From positions 2,604,001 to 2,668,000 of the forward strand of contig NC_014618.1 of assembly GCF_000164865.1 (NCBI RefSeq): a stretch of DNA of 64,000 nt. The letters are read 5' to 3'. This document shows positions 19,060 through 30,157 of this stretch, piece after piece. Position 1 is the first letter of the stretch, and each line of letters begins with the position of its first letter. Position numbers and translations under genes: made by a program. The notes under the pieces were generated by a model. The model was given only the letters and a program-made list of their open reading frames with translations. It was not told where the DNA came from and ran no database searches. Source of the stretch: [Enterobacter] lignolyticus SCF1. GTDB taxonomy: Bacteria; Pseudomonadota; Gammaproteobacteria; Enterobacterales; Enterobacteriaceae.

Positions 19060-19131
19060 CAATATTGAACACTTCAACAATTTAAAAATAAATGACGTTC
19101 AATATTGCTATCTTCCTCACCAATATTGAAA
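19060..19131. promoter_or_regulatory. Candidate CaiF-binding inverted repeats
   Basis: Three copies of an 11-base element: CAATATTGAAC at 19060-19070, the inverse GTTCAATATTG at 19097-19107, and CAATATTGAAA at 19121-19131. The second and third form an inverted repeat with exactly 13 bases between arms, the geometry I recall for E. coli CaiF sites (11-bp repeats, 13-bp spacer). The first copy is 26 bases from the second, and its own upstream partner is poorly conserved. Binding by CaiF is inferred. Confidence 0.7.
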
Positions 19132-19240
19132 CTCGCCTTGACTCTTCGACCGCAATAACGAACATAACAAACTGTTTTTAAAAGACATTAAAGGCAACAC
19201 CGCACGGTATGAAGCCACCTGAAAGCGGCGTCGGATGGAA

Positions 19241-19256
19241 TGTGATCGCTATAACA
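19241..19256. promoter_or_regulatory. Candidate CRP site in the cai-fix region
   Basis: TGTGA-TCGCTA-TAACA matches the CRP consensus TGTGA-N6-TCACA at nine of ten key bases. Its position between the CaiF-type repeats and caiT fits the known co-activation of E. coli cai and fix by CRP and CaiF. Confidence 0.6.
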
Positions 19257-19412
19257 GAATTGCGTTTAGCCAATATTCATGATGAGCATCAGTTTTATAT
19301 CCATAGTGCGCGAAATACCTAACATCTATTTATTACAGAATTAACAGAATAGCAACACACCAGTGAATTACGTAGAGATCATCGTAATGTGCCAAAAAAT
19401 TGGAATTTACCT

Positions 19413-20927
19413 ATGAGCAAAGAAAAGAAAAAAACGGGAATAGAACCTAAAGTGTTTTTCCCGCCATTGATTGTTGTTGGCATTCTTTGTTGGTTAACGG
19501 TTCGCGATCTGGATGCAGCGAACAACGTGATTAACGCCGTATTCAGCTACGTCACCAACGTCTGGGGCTGGGCCTTCGAGTGGTACATGGTCATCATGTT
19601 CGGCGGCTGGTTCTGGCTGGTGTTTGGCCGTTATGCCAAAAAACGCCTCGGCGACGAACCGCCGGAGTTCAGCACCGCCAGCTGGATTTTTATGATGTTT
19701 GCCTCCTGTACCTCGGCGGCCGTGCTGTTCTGGGGATCGATTGAGATCTACTACTACATTTCCAGCCCGCCGTTCGGTCTGGCGCCCTACTCCGTGCAGG
19801 CCAAAGAGCTCGGTCTTGCCTACAGTCTGCTGCACTGGGGACCGCTGCCCTGGGCGACCTATAGCTTCCTCTCGGTGGCCTTCGCCTACTTCTTTTTTGT
19901 CCGCAAAATGGAGGTCATCCGCCCCAGCAGCACGCTGATTCCGCTGGTGGGCGAAAAACGCGCCAACGGGCTGCTGGGCACGGTTATCGACAACTTCTAC
20001 TTAGTCGCCCTGATCTTTGCCATGGGCACCAGCTTAGGTCTCGCCACACCGCTGGTCACCGAGTGTATGCAGTTCCTGTTCGGTATTCCGCATACCCTTG
20101 AGCTGGATGCCATCATCATCGCCTGCTGGATAGTGCTTAACGCCATCTGCGTGGCCTGCGGCCTGCAGAAAGGGATTAAAATCGCCAGCGACGTGCGCAG
20201 CTACCTGAGCTTCCTGATCCTCGGCTGGGTATTTATCGTCAGCGGTGCCAGCTTCATCATGAACTACTTTACCGATTCGGTCGGTACGCTGCTGATGTAC
20301 CTGCCGCGCATGCTGTTCTACACCGACCCTATCGGCAAGAGCGGCTTCCCGCAGGGCTGGACCGTCTTCTACTGGGCGTGGTGGGTGATTTACGCCATTC
20401 AGATGAGCATCTTCCTTGCGCGCATCTCGAAAGGCCGTACCGTTCGCGAACTGTGCCTCGGCATGGTAGCCGGCCTGACGGCGGCGACCTGGCTGCTGTG
20501 GACCATCCTTGGCAGCAACACCCTGCAGCTTATCGATAACAACATCATCAACATCCCGCAGCTCATCAGCCAGCACGGCGTACCGCGCGCCATTATCGAA
20601 ACCTGGGCGGCGCTCCCCTTACGCACCGCCACCATGTGGGGATTCTTCATTCTGTGCTTTATCGCCACCGTTACGCTTATCAACGCCTGCTCCTACACCC
20701 TGGCGATGTCCACCTGTCGGGCGGTAAAAGACGGCGACGAGCCGCCGCTGCTGGTGCGTATCGGCTGGTCGGTTCTGGTGGGCGTCATCGGCATTATTCT
20801 GCTGGCGCTCGGCGGCCTGAAGCCGATTCAGACGGCGATTATCGCCGGCGGCTGTCCGCTGTTTTTCGTCAACATTATGGTCACGCTCTCCTTCATTAAA
20901 GACGCCAAAGTGAACTGGAAAGATTGA
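19413..20927 (+). CDS. caiT: L-carnitine/gamma-butyrobetaine antiporter
   Basis: BCCT-family exchanger (504 aa, same as E. coli), twelve transmembrane segments. It imports carnitine in exchange for gamma-butyrobetaine. Substrate-site residues are conserved at E. coli numbering: Trp142 and Trp147 ([11 protein letters not shown]), Trp323, Trp324, Tyr327 and Met331 ([11 protein letters not shown]). Arg262, which replaces sodium in this sodium-independent family member, is present. Start 19413 ([13 protein letters not shown]) fits the family; an upstream ATG-like frame from 19389 adds eight unrelated residues. First gene of caiTABCDE. Confidence 0.97.
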   Translation: MSKEKKKTGIEPKVFFPPLIVVGILCWLTVRDLDAANNVINAVFSYVTNVWGWAFEWYMVIMFGGWFWLVFGRYAKKRLGDEPPEFSTASWIFMMFASCTSAAVLFWGSIEIYYYISSPPFGLAPYSVQAKELGLAYSLLHWGPLPWATYSFLSVAFAYFFFVRKMEVIRPSSTLIPLVGEKRANGLLGTVIDNFYLVALIFAMGTSLGLATPLVTECMQFLFGIPHTLELDAIIIACWIVLNAICVACGLQKGIKIASDVRSYLSFLILGWVFIVSGASFIMNYFTDSVGTLLMYLPRMLFYTDPIGKSGFPQGWTVFYWAWWVIYAIQMSIFLARISKGRTVRELCLGMVAGLTAATWLLWTILGSNTLQLIDNNIINIPQLISQHGVPRAIIETWAALPLRTATMWGFFILCFIATVTLINACSYTLAMSTCRAVKDGDEPPLLVRIGWSVLVGVIGIILLALGGLKPIQTAIIAGGCPLFFVNIMVTLSFIKDAKVNWKD

Positions 20928-20981
20928 CTCTCATTGGGCTGCGTCCCTGGTATTACAACGACATGCTAAGAGGTTATTGAG

Positions 20982-22124
20982 ATGGATTTTAGACTGAATG
21001 ATGAGCAGGAACTGTTTGTCGCGGGTATCCGTGAACTGATGGCCAGCGAAAACTGGGAGGCCTATTTCGCCGAATGCGATCGCGACAGCGTCTACCCGGA
21101 GCGCTTCGTCAAAGCGCTGGCGGACATGGGCATCGACAGCCTGCTTATCCCTGAGGAGCACGGCGGGCTGGACGCCGGTTTCGTCACCGTCGCGGCGGTG
21201 TGGATGGAGCTTGGCCGTCTCGGCGCGCCAACCTACGTGCTGTATCAGCTGCCGGGCGGCTTCAACACCTTCCTGCGCGAAGGCACGCCGGAGCAGATAG
21301 ACCGCATCATGGCGTTTCGCGGCACCGGCAAGCAGATGTGGAACTCCGCCATCACCGAGCCGGGCGCCGGTTCCGACGTCGGCAGTTTGCAAACTACTTA
21401 TACCCGTAAAAATGGTAAGGTTTACCTGAATGGCAGCAAGTGCTTTATCACCAGCAGCGCCTACACCCCCTATGTGGTGGTGATGGCGCGCGACGCCGCG
21501 TCCCCGGACAAGCCGATTTTCACCGAATGGTGCCTCGATATGAGCAAACCGGGCATCAAGGTGAACAAGCTGGAGAAACTGGGTCTGCGCATGGACAGCT
21601 GCTGTGAGCTCACCTTCGATAACGTCGAGCTGGATGAAAAAGACATGTTCGGCCGCGAAGGCAACGGCTTTAACCGGGTAAAAGAAGAGTTCGACCACGA
21701 GCGTTTCCTGGTCGCCCTTACCAACTACGGCACCGCGATGTGCGCGTTTGAAGATGCGGCGCGCTACGCCAACCAACGCGTGCAGTTTGGCGAAACGATC
21801 GGCCGCTTCCAGCTGATCCAGGAGAAATTCGCCCACATGGCCATCAAGCTTAACGCCATGAAAAATATGCTGTATGAGGCAGCGTGGAAAAGCGACAACG
21901 GCACCATCACCTCCGGCGATGCGGCGATGTGCAAATATTTCTGCGCCAACGCGGCGTTTGAGGTTGTCGACACCGCGATGCAGGTGCTGGGCGGCGTCGG
22001 TATCGCCGGGAACCACCGCATTACCCGTTTCTGGCGCGACCTGCGCGTGGATCGCGTATCGGGCGGTTCAGACGAAATGCAGATCCTGACGCTGGGCCGT
22101 TCGGTTCTGAAGCAGTATCGCTAA
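20982..22124 (+). CDS. caiA: Crotonobetainyl-CoA reductase
   Basis: Acyl-CoA dehydrogenase-family flavoprotein (380 aa, same as E. coli). It reduces crotonobetainyl-CoA to gamma-butyrobetainyl-CoA with electrons probably from FixAB. Family signatures [10 protein letters not shown] and the C-terminal [14 protein letters not shown] segment are visible. An AGAGG site precedes the ATG. It follows caiT after a 54-bp gap and is followed by a strong hairpin. Confidence 0.97.
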   Translation: MDFRLNDEQELFVAGIRELMASENWEAYFAECDRDSVYPERFVKALADMGIDSLLIPEEHGGLDAGFVTVAAVWMELGRLGAPTYVLYQLPGGFNTFLREGTPEQIDRIMAFRGTGKQMWNSAITEPGAGSDVGSLQTTYTRKNGKVYLNGSKCFITSSAYTPYVVVMARDAASPDKPIFTEWCLDMSKPGIKVNKLEKLGLRMDSCCELTFDNVELDEKDMFGREGNGFNRVKEEFDHERFLVALTNYGTAMCAFEDAARYANQRVQFGETIGRFQLIQEKFAHMAIKLNAMKNMLYEAAWKSDNGTITSGDAAMCKYFCANAAFEVVDTAMQVLGGVGIAGNHRITRFWRDLRVDRVSGGSDEMQILTLGRSVLKQYR

Positions 22125-23411
<1,287 letters not shown>

Positions 23412-23423
23412 TCGCCCGGAGGG

Positions 23424-23451
23424 TTCAAGCCGGGCCCGGCCCGGACTTGAA
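23424..23451 (+). other. Intercistronic hairpin caiB-caiC
   Basis: TTCAAG-CCGGGCC pairs with GGCCCGG-(A)-CTTGAA, a 13-bp imperfect stem with one bulge, ending 32 bases before the caiC start. No T-run. It may act like the caiA-caiB hairpin in setting relative mRNA levels. Confidence 0.5.
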
Positions 23452-23483
23452 TATCCCGCGATGGAAAACAGGATATGCGTCCG

Positions 23484-25037
23484 ATGGATGTTATTGGTGG
23501 ACAAAACTTGCGTCAGATGTGGGACGATTTAGCTGACGTTTACGGCGATAAAACCGCGCTCATTTTTGAGTCCGCGCAGGGTGAAGCACAGCAGTTCAGC
23601 TACGCCGGCCTTAATGAAGACATTAACCGTACCGCCAATCTTTTCTGGTCGCTCGGGATACGCAAAGGGGATAAGGTCGCGCTGCATCTGGATAACTGTC
23701 CTGAATTCATTTTTTGCTGGTTTGGGCTGGCGAAAATCGGCGCGGTGATGGTTCCTGTCAACGCCCGGCTGCTCTGTGATGAAAGCGCCTGGCTGTTGCA
23801 GCACTGCCAGGCCCGAATGGTGGTGACCACTCGCGGCTTTTACCCGGCCTATCAGCATATTCTGGCGCAAAACAGCACGTCGCTGGAGCGTATCCTGTTA
23901 ATTGGTAAAACGGCGGCGGAGTCCGACGCGCAGACGCTCGACTTTCTGCAGCTCAAAGCCGGGCAGCCGACGACGCTCATCCACGCCGTCCCGCTCAGCG
24001 TTGAGGATACGGCGGAAATTCTGTTCACCTCCGGCACCACGTCACGTCCCAAAGGCGTGGTGATTACCCACTACAACCTGCGCTTTGCCGGGTATTACAC
24101 CGCCTGGCAATGCCAGCTTCGCAGCGACGATATTTATCTCACCGTCATGCCGGCCTTTCACATCGACTGCCAGTGCACCGCCGCCATGGCGGCCTTTTCC
24201 GCCGGCGCAACCTTTGTGCTGCTGGAGAAATACAGCGCCCGCGCCTTCTGGCGGCAGATCCTGCGGTATCAGGCCACCGTGACCGAATGCATTCCAATGA
24301 TGATCCGCACGCTGATGGCGCAGCCGCCCGCCGCAGATGAAAAACAGCACCGGCTGCGCGAGGTGCTGTTCTACCTCAATCTTTCCGTTGAGGAAAAGGA
24401 TGATTTTATCCGCCGTTTCGGCGTCCGGCTGCTCACCTCCTACGGCATGACGGAAACCATCGTCGGCCTGATTGGCGACCGCCCTGGCGATAAGCGCCGC
24501 TGGCCGTCCATCGGCCGTCCGGGGTTTTGCTACGCGGCGCAGATCCGCGATAGCCAGAACCGAGAGCTGGCGGCCGGACAAATTGGCGAAATCTGCGTGA
24601 AGGGCGAACCGGGCAAAACACTGTTTAAAGCCTATTACAACCAGCCGGAGGCCACCGCGCAGGTCTGGGACAACGGCTGGCTGCATACCGGCGATTACGG
24701 TTATTACGATGAAGAGGGATATTTCTATTTTGTCGACCGCAGCAGCAACATGATTAAGCGCGGCGGCGAAAATGTCTCCTGCAGTGAAATAGAAAATATT
24801 CTCTCCTCGCACCCGAAAATTCAGGATGTGGCCATCGTCGGCGTCCCTGATGCAATCCGCGACCAGGCCATTAAGGCTTTTATCGTCCTGAACGAGGGCG
24901 AAACTCTCAGCGAACACGAATTTTACAGCTATTGCGCAATGAATATGGCGAAATTCAAGGTCCCGTCATTAATGGAAATTCGTCAGGATTTACCGCGCAA
25001 CTGCTCGGGAAAAGTGATCAAGAAATATTTGAAATAA
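23484..25037 (+). CDS. caiC: Carnitine/crotonobetaine-CoA ligase
   Basis: AMP-forming acyl-CoA synthetase (517 aa, same as E. coli) that primes the pathway by making betainyl-CoA. The AMP-binding motif [10 protein letters not shown] is at 182-191, with TSYGMTE, HTGDYGY and the catalytic lysine region CSGKVIKK near the C-terminus. Start 23484 (MDVIGG) gives the family length; an ATG three codons upstream sits only two bases from AGGA and is less likely. Confidence 0.96.
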   Translation: MDVIGGQNLRQMWDDLADVYGDKTALIFESAQGEAQQFSYAGLNEDINRTANLFWSLGIRKGDKVALHLDNCPEFIFCWFGLAKIGAVMVPVNARLLCDESAWLLQHCQARMVVTTRGFYPAYQHILAQNSTSLERILLIGKTAAESDAQTLDFLQLKAGQPTTLIHAVPLSVEDTAEILFTSGTTSRPKGVVITHYNLRFAGYYTAWQCQLRSDDIYLTVMPAFHIDCQCTAAMAAFSAGATFVLLEKYSARAFWRQILRYQATVTECIPMMIRTLMAQPPAADEKQHRLREVLFYLNLSVEEKDDFIRRFGVRLLTSYGMTETIVGLIGDRPGDKRRWPSIGRPGFCYAAQIRDSQNRELAAGQIGEICVKGEPGKTLFKAYYNQPEATAQVWDNGWLHTGDYGYYDEEGYFYFVDRSSNMIKRGGENVSCSEIENILSSHPKIQDVAIVGVPDAIRDQAIKAFIVLNEGETLSEHEFYSYCAMNMAKFKVPSLMEIRQDLPRNCSGKVIKKYLK

Positions 25038-25060
25038 CACGATGACGCAAGGAATAAAAA

Positions 25061-25846
25061 ATGAGCGAATCACTACATCTGACCCGCAATGGCGGAATTC
25101 TGGAAATTGTTCTCGACCGGCCAAAAGCCAACGCCATTGACGCCAAAACCAGCGCGCAAATGGGCGACGTTTTTCTGCAGTTTCGCGACGACCCGACGCT
25201 GCGCGTCGCCATCATTACCGGCGCGGGCGATCGCTTCTTCTCCGCAGGCTGGGATTTGAAGTCCGCCGCCGACGGCGAGGCGCCGGATGCCGACTTTGGT
25301 CCCGGCGGTTTTGCCGGTCTCACCGAAATATTCAACCTTGATAAGCCGGTGATCGCCGCCGTGAACGGCTATGCCTTCGGTGGTGGTTTTGAGCTGGCGC
25401 TGGCCGCCGACATGATCGTGTGCGCCGATCACGCAAGCTTTGCCCTGCCGGAAGCCAAACTGGGCATAGTACCGGACAGCGGCGGCGTGCTGCGCCTGCC
25501 GAAGATCCTGCCGCCCGCCATCGTTAACGAAATGGTAATGACCGGACGGCGGATGGGCGCGGAGGAGGCGCTGCGCTGGGGGATAGTCAACCGCGTGGTC
25601 AGCGCCGATGCGCTGATGGAAAACGCCCGCGAGCTTGCCGCCCAAATCGTCGACAGCGCGCCGCTGGCGGTAGCGGCGCTCAAAGAGATCTGCCGTGCCA
25701 CCGGCGAGCTCTGCGTTGAAGAGGGCTACCAGCTGATGCGCAGCGGCATACTTAAACACTACCCGGCCGTCCTGCACTCTGAGGACGCTACGGAAGGCCC
25801 GCTGGCGTTTGCCGAAAAACGCGCGCCGCAGTGGCTGGGCCGTTAA
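25061..25846 (+). CDS. caiD: Crotonobetainyl-CoA hydratase (carnitinyl-CoA dehydratase)
   Basis: Crotonase-family enzyme (261 aa) that hydrates crotonobetainyl-CoA to L-carnitinyl-CoA. The oxyanion-hole segments SAGWDLK and [16 protein letters not shown] are present. The catalytic glutamates are at Glu111 and Glu131, the E. coli positions. Ribosome site AAGGAA precedes the ATG. It is followed 16 bases later by caiE. Confidence 0.97.
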   Translation: MSESLHLTRNGGILEIVLDRPKANAIDAKTSAQMGDVFLQFRDDPTLRVAIITGAGDRFFSAGWDLKSAADGEAPDADFGPGGFAGLTEIFNLDKPVIAAVNGYAFGGGFELALAADMIVCADHASFALPEAKLGIVPDSGGVLRLPKILPPAIVNEMVMTGRRMGAEEALRWGIVNRVVSADALMENARELAAQIVDSAPLAVAALKEICRATGELCVEEGYQLMRSGILKHYPAVLHSEDATEGPLAFAEKRAPQWLGR

Positions 25847-25862
25847 CCGACAGGAGCGCGTC

Positions 25863-26462
25863 GTGAGCTATTATGCGTTTGAAGGCCTGGTGCCGGTCGT
25901 CCACCCCACCGCCTGGGTTCACCCGACGGCGGTACTCATCGGGGATGTTATCGTCGGTCCCGGTGTTTATATCGGCCCCCACGCGTCGCTGCGGGGCGAC
26001 TATGGACGGCTTATCGTCGAGGCGGGCGCGAATATTCAGGACGGCTGCATTATGCACGGCTACTGCGACACTGATACCGTGGTGCGGGAGTGCGGACATA
26101 TCGGCCACGGCGCGGTGCTGCACGGCTGCATCATCGGCCGGGACGCGCTGGTCGGTATGAACAGCGTGGTGATGGATGGCGCCGTCATCGGCGATGAGAG
26201 CATTGTCGCCGCGATGAGCTTTGTGAAGGCCGGTTTCGCGGGCGCGCCCCGGCAGCTGCTGGTGGGTACCCCGGCCCGCTGCCTGCGGGCGGTTTCTGAC
26301 GACGAGCTGTACTGGAAGCGCTTAAACACCCGCGAGTATCAGGACCTCGCCGAACGCTGCCGCCGCGGGCTTCGCGAAGCCGCGCCGCTGGCCGAGCCGG
26401 AGCCGAACCGCCCGCGGCTGCGCGGCACCACGGCGGTACAGCCTAAACATCAGCAACGATAA
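25863..26462 (+). CDS. caiE: Carnitine operon protein CaiE
   Basis: Left-handed beta-helix (hexapeptide-repeat, gamma-carbonic-anhydrase-like) protein of 199 aa. Imperfect hexapeptide repeats run from about residue 14 to 130 ([38 protein letters not shown]). In E. coli it raises CaiB and CaiD activity, possibly through cofactor handling. The start is GTG at 25863, six bases after AGGAG, giving [12 protein letters not shown] as in E. coli; an in-frame ATG at 25809 lies inside caiD. Last gene of the cai operon. Confidence 0.93.
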   Translation: MSYYAFEGLVPVVHPTAWVHPTAVLIGDVIVGPGVYIGPHASLRGDYGRLIVEAGANIQDGCIMHGYCDTDTVVRECGHIGHGAVLHGCIIGRDALVGMNSVVMDGAVIGDESIVAAMSFVKAGFAGAPRQLLVGTPARCLRAVSDDELYWKRLNTREYQDLAERCRRGLREAAPLAEPEPNRPRLRGTTAVQPKHQQR

Positions 26463-26465
26463 TCA

Positions 26466-26484
26466 ACAGGCGCGCTGCGCCTGT
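26466..26484. terminator. Hairpin between convergent caiE and caiF
   Basis: Perfect 8-bp stem ACAGGCGC/GCGCCTGT with a 3-base loop directly after caiE, in the 61-bp gap to the convergent caiF stop. No T-run, so only a moderate terminator call. Confidence 0.5.
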
Positions 26485-26523
26485 CTGGCATCGCCCGGCG
26501 GCGCTTTCCGTTCGTACGCTATC

Positions 26524-26916
26524 TTAGCGGCGCATGGTCTTAGAGAGCATCCACTGCCACTTTTGCTCGCGATTCAGCTCGCCCGGCGGCACCATCGGCG
26601 CCGACGGGTTGGCGCACAGCGTACTTTTGACCGAGGCGGGAGACTTCAGCCGCTCATACAGCAGTTTGCTTATCTTGCGTACGCGAACCAGACGCTGGCA
26701 CTGGCACCCCCTGCCCTCCAGCTGGTTAGGAATGGTTTTCGTTTCACACTCAATTTCCCCTACTTCGGCAAGAATATAGGAGACGGTATTAATGGCTTTG
26801 CAGTGGGGAATATCGAATTGTCCGGCAATTTCTTTGGCGCTGACCCAGCGATTCTGCGCCATCACCCAATCAGCAATTAACAAATAAAGCGGTTTATCAA
26901 CATATTCTTCACACAT
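26524..26916 (-). CDS. caiF: Transcriptional activator of the cai and fix operons
   Basis: Small DNA-binding activator (130 aa). In E. coli, CaiF with CRP switches on cai and fix under anaerobic conditions with carnitine. A winged-helix N-terminal half (VSAKEIAGQFDIPHCKAINTVSYIL), the cysteine motif GRGCQCQRL and the C-terminal ELNREQKWQWMLSKTMRR-like end match E. coli. The start at 26916 (MCEEYVDK) has GGAG six bases upstream; the frame extending to 26991 is rejected. Its likely operator is the repeat set at 19060-19131. Confidence 0.94.
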   Translation of the reverse strand: MCEEYVDKPLYLLIADWVMAQNRWVSAKEIAGQFDIPHCKAINTVSYILAEVGEIECETKTIPNQLEGRGCQCQRLVRVRKISKLLYERLKSPASVKSTLCANPSAPMVPPGELNREQKWQWMLSKTMRR

Positions 26917-27083
26917 AGATACTCCATTATTACAAGCTAACAATTCTTTGTGAGGGTTTATTCGGCATAATGAGGCTGCCGTAATAAACACGCATTAAAA
27001 TTAAGGTTAATTGCAAATTAATATAGAACAGAAAGAATATGTAGCGTGAGTAAAACCGTACGCATTCGGTGATAAAAGGAAAT

Positions 27084-27126
27084 AAAAAAACCAGCGTGCA
27101 GGAAAAGCCCATTACATGCTGGTTTT
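27084..27126 (-). terminator. Terminator after aes
   Basis: AAAACCAGCATG and CGTGCTGGTTTT-type arms (one mismatch) flank a long loop, and the minus-strand end carries a run of seven T. It begins nine bases after the aes stop and may also work in the other direction (four T). Confidence 0.75.
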
Positions 27127-27134
27127 CGGGGGAA

Positions 27135-28103
27135 TTAGCGGTTTATCTGTTGCAGGAAATAGTGAGCGCCGTCACGCAGCGCAGTGCCGGCAATGTTCAT
27201 CCGCCGTGAATAGTGCAAAAAGGCGTGAAGCACTCCCGGATACAGGGTGTACTGGCAGGGCTGCCCGTGGGCAAGCAGCGTCTGGCTGAGCGCCAGGCTG
27301 TCATCCAGCAGCGGGTCAAACTCCGCGCCGGCGATAAAACAGGGCGGCACATCGCGGGTGAGATCGTTATTAAACAGGCAGTAATACGGCGAATCGCGAT
27401 CGTCGGCGTGGCGCAGATAGGCCGCGTCATATGACGCCAGGTCGCGCTGCGTAAGCCCATCCCAGCTGCCGCCGTACAGGCGGCGGCTCACGGAGTCCTG
27501 CAGCCCGTACAACCCATACCACAGCAGCAGGCCGCACACCGTGCCGCAGTCGATCTTCCGGTCGCGGATCCACAGCGCAGCGGCCAGCGCCAGCATCGCG
27601 CCCGCGGAGTCCCCCGCCAGCCCGATGCGTTCGCTGTTCAGGCCATAGCGCTCGCCGTGGCGGCGATAAAACTGGCAAACGGCCACAATCTCCTCAATCG
27701 CCTGCGGAAAACGCGCCTGCGGCGAGAGCGAATAGTCGATGCCGACCACCGTACAGCCGCTAAAATGCGCCAGCAGGCGCATAATGCGATCGTGCGTATC
27801 CAGATTACCGAGAATAAACCCGCCGCCGTGCACATAGAAAAGCGTGGCGCCGGGCTGCGCCTGCGGCGCGTAGATCCGCGTCAGGACGTGGCCCCATGCC
27901 GTCGGCACCGCGACCTCCTCGGTGCGCAGCATCTGCGGCCCGCCTTCGTTCCAGTAGCGACGCTCGTCGTTATAGGCCTGACGCATGGCGGCGTAGTCGT
28001 CCGCGGCGCAGACGGCCTGCGGTAATGACGCCTGAAATTCAAGCACCTCGCGCATCTGCCCGGAAATGCGGTCGAGAACGGGAATTTTGTTATCGGGTTT
28101 CAT
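27135..28103 (-). CDS. aes: Acetyl esterase Aes
   Basis: Hormone-sensitive-lipase-type alpha/beta hydrolase (322 aa) that cleaves short acyl esters. In E. coli Aes also binds and inhibits MalT. The oxyanion motif HGGGF, the nucleophile motif GDSAG, the acidic residue in AEFDPLLDD and the histidine in [10 protein letters not shown] are all present. It matches E. coli Aes throughout ([19 protein letters not shown]). In E. coli the gene is elsewhere on the chromosome; here it sits beside caiF with its own terminator. Confidence 0.9.
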   Translation of the reverse strand: MKPDNKIPVLDRISGQMREVLEFQASLPQAVCAADDYAAMRQAYNDERRYWNEGGPQMLRTEEVAVPTAWGHVLTRIYAPQAQPGATLFYVHGGGFILGNLDTHDRIMRLLAHFSGCTVVGIDYSLSPQARFPQAIEEIVAVCQFYRRHGERYGLNSERIGLAGDSAGAMLALAAALWIRDRKIDCGTVCGLLLWYGLYGLQDSVSRRLYGGSWDGLTQRDLASYDAAYLRHADDRDSPYYCLFNNDLTRDVPPCFIAGAEFDPLLDDSLALSQTLLAHGQPCQYTLYPGVLHAFLHYSRRMNIAGTALRDGAHYFLQQINR

Positions 28104-28210
28104 GGCTCCCTCCTGATGAAATTCCCGCTATTGTAGGGAGGCCGCGCTGAAAAACTGCGACGCCGCCGTCCGATATTGAACAATCCCCGCGCCGCCCGGA
28201 GCCACGCCCG

Positions 28211-29878
28211 TCAGTCGCGATCGGCGCGGTCGTCCGGTAGCGGATATTGCTGCTGGTACTGGCGAATCGCGGCCCGGGTATTAAACAGCAGGCGGCCTTC
28301 GCCCAGCTGCCGGGCGAGCCCGCTTCGGCGCACGTTTTCCAGCACGCCGGGGTTGAGCCCGGCCAGCCAGAAATCGATCCCCGCGGCCCGCACCCGCTGC
28401 TCTTTTTCCATCAGCATGATAAGCGCTGAATACTCCACGTCCTGCACCCGGCTCATGTCCAGCACCACCACCCGCGGGGCTTCAGATTCAATCAGCTGGC
28501 GAACCTGGGATGCCACATACTGGGCATTGATAAAGAAAAGACGCCCCTCCGGGCGCACGATCAGCAGCCCCGGGATCGTCTCATCCCCGGGGTGCTGCCC
28601 GGAAAGCGGACGCAGCACATCGGCGCCCGGTTTACGGCCAATGACATAGACCCGGGGCTGCGCCGTCTGGCTGGCCAGCCCCAGCAGGGAAACCAGGATT
28701 GCGACAACAATTCCCTGCAGGGTGCCAAACAGCAGCACGCCCAGGCAGGCGATGGCGGCCCAGCGCAGCTCCATCATGCGGATCCGGCCTATCCGGCGGA
28801 ACTCCTCCGGCTGAATAAGGCCCACCGAATAGACGATGACCACCACCGCCAGGGTGGCATGAGGCAGCCAGGATAACAGCGGCGCAAGGAACACCATGGT
28901 CGCCAGCGCCATCGCCGCGGTGACGACGCTGGCCCACTGCGATTTTCCGCCGACGGAGCGGATCACCGCCGTCTGGGAGGTTCCGCCCCCCGCCGGCATG
29001 CTGCCAAAAAAGGCCCCGCCGAGATTAGCAAGCCCGGTCGCCGCCAGCTCACGGTTCGGCGCAATATCCGGCTCCCCCTTCTGGACGAAGGCCCGACCGG
29101 CGGCAATGGTCTCGGTAAAGCTCATCAGGGCAATCCCCGTCGCCCCAGGCAGCAGCTGCAGCACCAGCGCCAGATCGGGCATCGTCAGGCCTGGCAGCCC
29201 GACAGGAATAGTGCCGATGATGGAGACGCCCGCCTCATTCAGCCCCCATCCCCAGACCAGCGCTATCCCGGCCCCGACGCCCAGCAGCGGCGCGGGCGAA
29301 TGCGGGAACCGCCGCTCCATCACGACCAGTATCGCCAGCGTGGCGAGGGCAACGGCCAGCGTCAGCCATGACGTCTCCGGTAGCGCCTGAATCAGGTGGA
29401 AGAGATCCATAAAAAAGTTGTCTTTCTGGATATGTATCCCAAAGACCTTTGGCAGCTGATCCAGAATAATGACCAGCCCGATGCCGCTTCTGAACCCCAC
29501 GAGAACCGGCAGGGAAATAAAGCTTGCCACAAACCCAAGCCTCAGCGCCGCCGCCAGCAGCAGTATCGCGCCCACCAGCAGCGTCAGGGTGGCCGTCACC
29601 GTGAACAGCCGCCCCGGGTCGCCATCCGGAACCACCGCCGCAAGCTGGGTCGCCGTCAGGATAGCGAGCGTGCTGGTCGAACTGACGCTCAGCACCCTGG
29701 ACGACCCCAGCAGGGCATAAAGCAGCACGGGGACAAATGCCGTGTACAGGCCGGTCGCCACAGGCAAGCCTGCTACGGTGGCATAGGCCATGGCTTTGGG
29801 CAATACGACGGCCGACGCCGTGACGCCGGCCAGCAAATCGGACATGCCGAACCTGACTCCGCTTGCATGTTGTGCCAT
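28211..29878 (-). CDS. SulP-family anion transporter with STAS domain
   Basis: Membrane transporter of the SulP/SLC26 family (555 aa). It has about 10-14 transmembrane segments in residues 10-400, with the family motif around LPKAMAYATVAGLPVATGLYTAFVP, and a cytoplasmic C-terminal STAS domain (about 425-540; VVVLDMSRVQDVEYSAL). The substrate could be sulfate, bicarbonate or an organic anion. No carbonic anhydrase gene is adjacent. The ATG at 29878 lies eight bases after GGAGG, so the TTG at 29920 is not needed. Function in this organism is unknown. Confidence 0.85.
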   Translation of the reverse strand: MAQHASGVRFGMSDLLAGVTASAVVLPKAMAYATVAGLPVATGLYTAFVPVLLYALLGSSRVLSVSSTSTLAILTATQLAAVVPDGDPGRLFTVTATLTLLVGAILLLAAALRLGFVASFISLPVLVGFRSGIGLVIILDQLPKVFGIHIQKDNFFMDLFHLIQALPETSWLTLAVALATLAILVVMERRFPHSPAPLLGVGAGIALVWGWGLNEAGVSIIGTIPVGLPGLTMPDLALVLQLLPGATGIALMSFTETIAAGRAFVQKGEPDIAPNRELAATGLANLGGAFFGSMPAGGGTSQTAVIRSVGGKSQWASVVTAAMALATMVFLAPLLSWLPHATLAVVVIVYSVGLIQPEEFRRIGRIRMMELRWAAIACLGVLLFGTLQGIVVAILVSLLGLASQTAQPRVYVIGRKPGADVLRPLSGQHPGDETIPGLLIVRPEGRLFFINAQYVASQVRQLIESEAPRVVVLDMSRVQDVEYSALIMLMEKEQRVRAAGIDFWLAGLNPGVLENVRRSGLARQLGEGRLLFNTRAAIRQYQQQYPLPDDRADRD

Positions 29879-30157
29879 GGTATCGGCCTCCCCGTTTAAC
29901 GGCAGTTCTGACGGTGGCAATGCGCCTGCGCCGCTTCGCGACAGGCATGTAAAACGCAGCTACCGTACCCTTTTATTCTACCACCGGTGGTGACCAGGGC
30001 TGCGGGAAACGGGTTATGATTTATGAACGTTTTCACCTGGAGGTCGCCCTGTCATCATGGTATTTTCCAGGTCATGCTGAATGCTCTTTTTTTGATTGTA
30101 GCCGCGGACACCAGAACCGGCGGCAGACCACTGTACCCACCTCACTTCGGAGATGTA

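Larger units (their letters stand above)
18965..19412. promoter_or_regulatory. Divergent fix-cai control region
   Basis: This 448-bp AT-rich stretch separates the divergent fixA and caiT starts and contains no convincing gene. It holds CaiF-type half-sites and a CRP-like site, both listed separately. It is longer than I recall for E. coli (about 290 bp). The caiT ribosome site is weak (TGGA at 19401). Confidence 0.8.

Noticed and set aside
19066..19078. TTGAA-CAC-TTCAA as an FNR site near cai-fix
   Set aside because: The spacer is three bases, not the four required by FNR.
20931..22016. 361-codon minus-strand open frame opposite caiA
   Set aside because: Composition typical of an antisense shadow; caiA matches E. 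coli CaiA over its full length.
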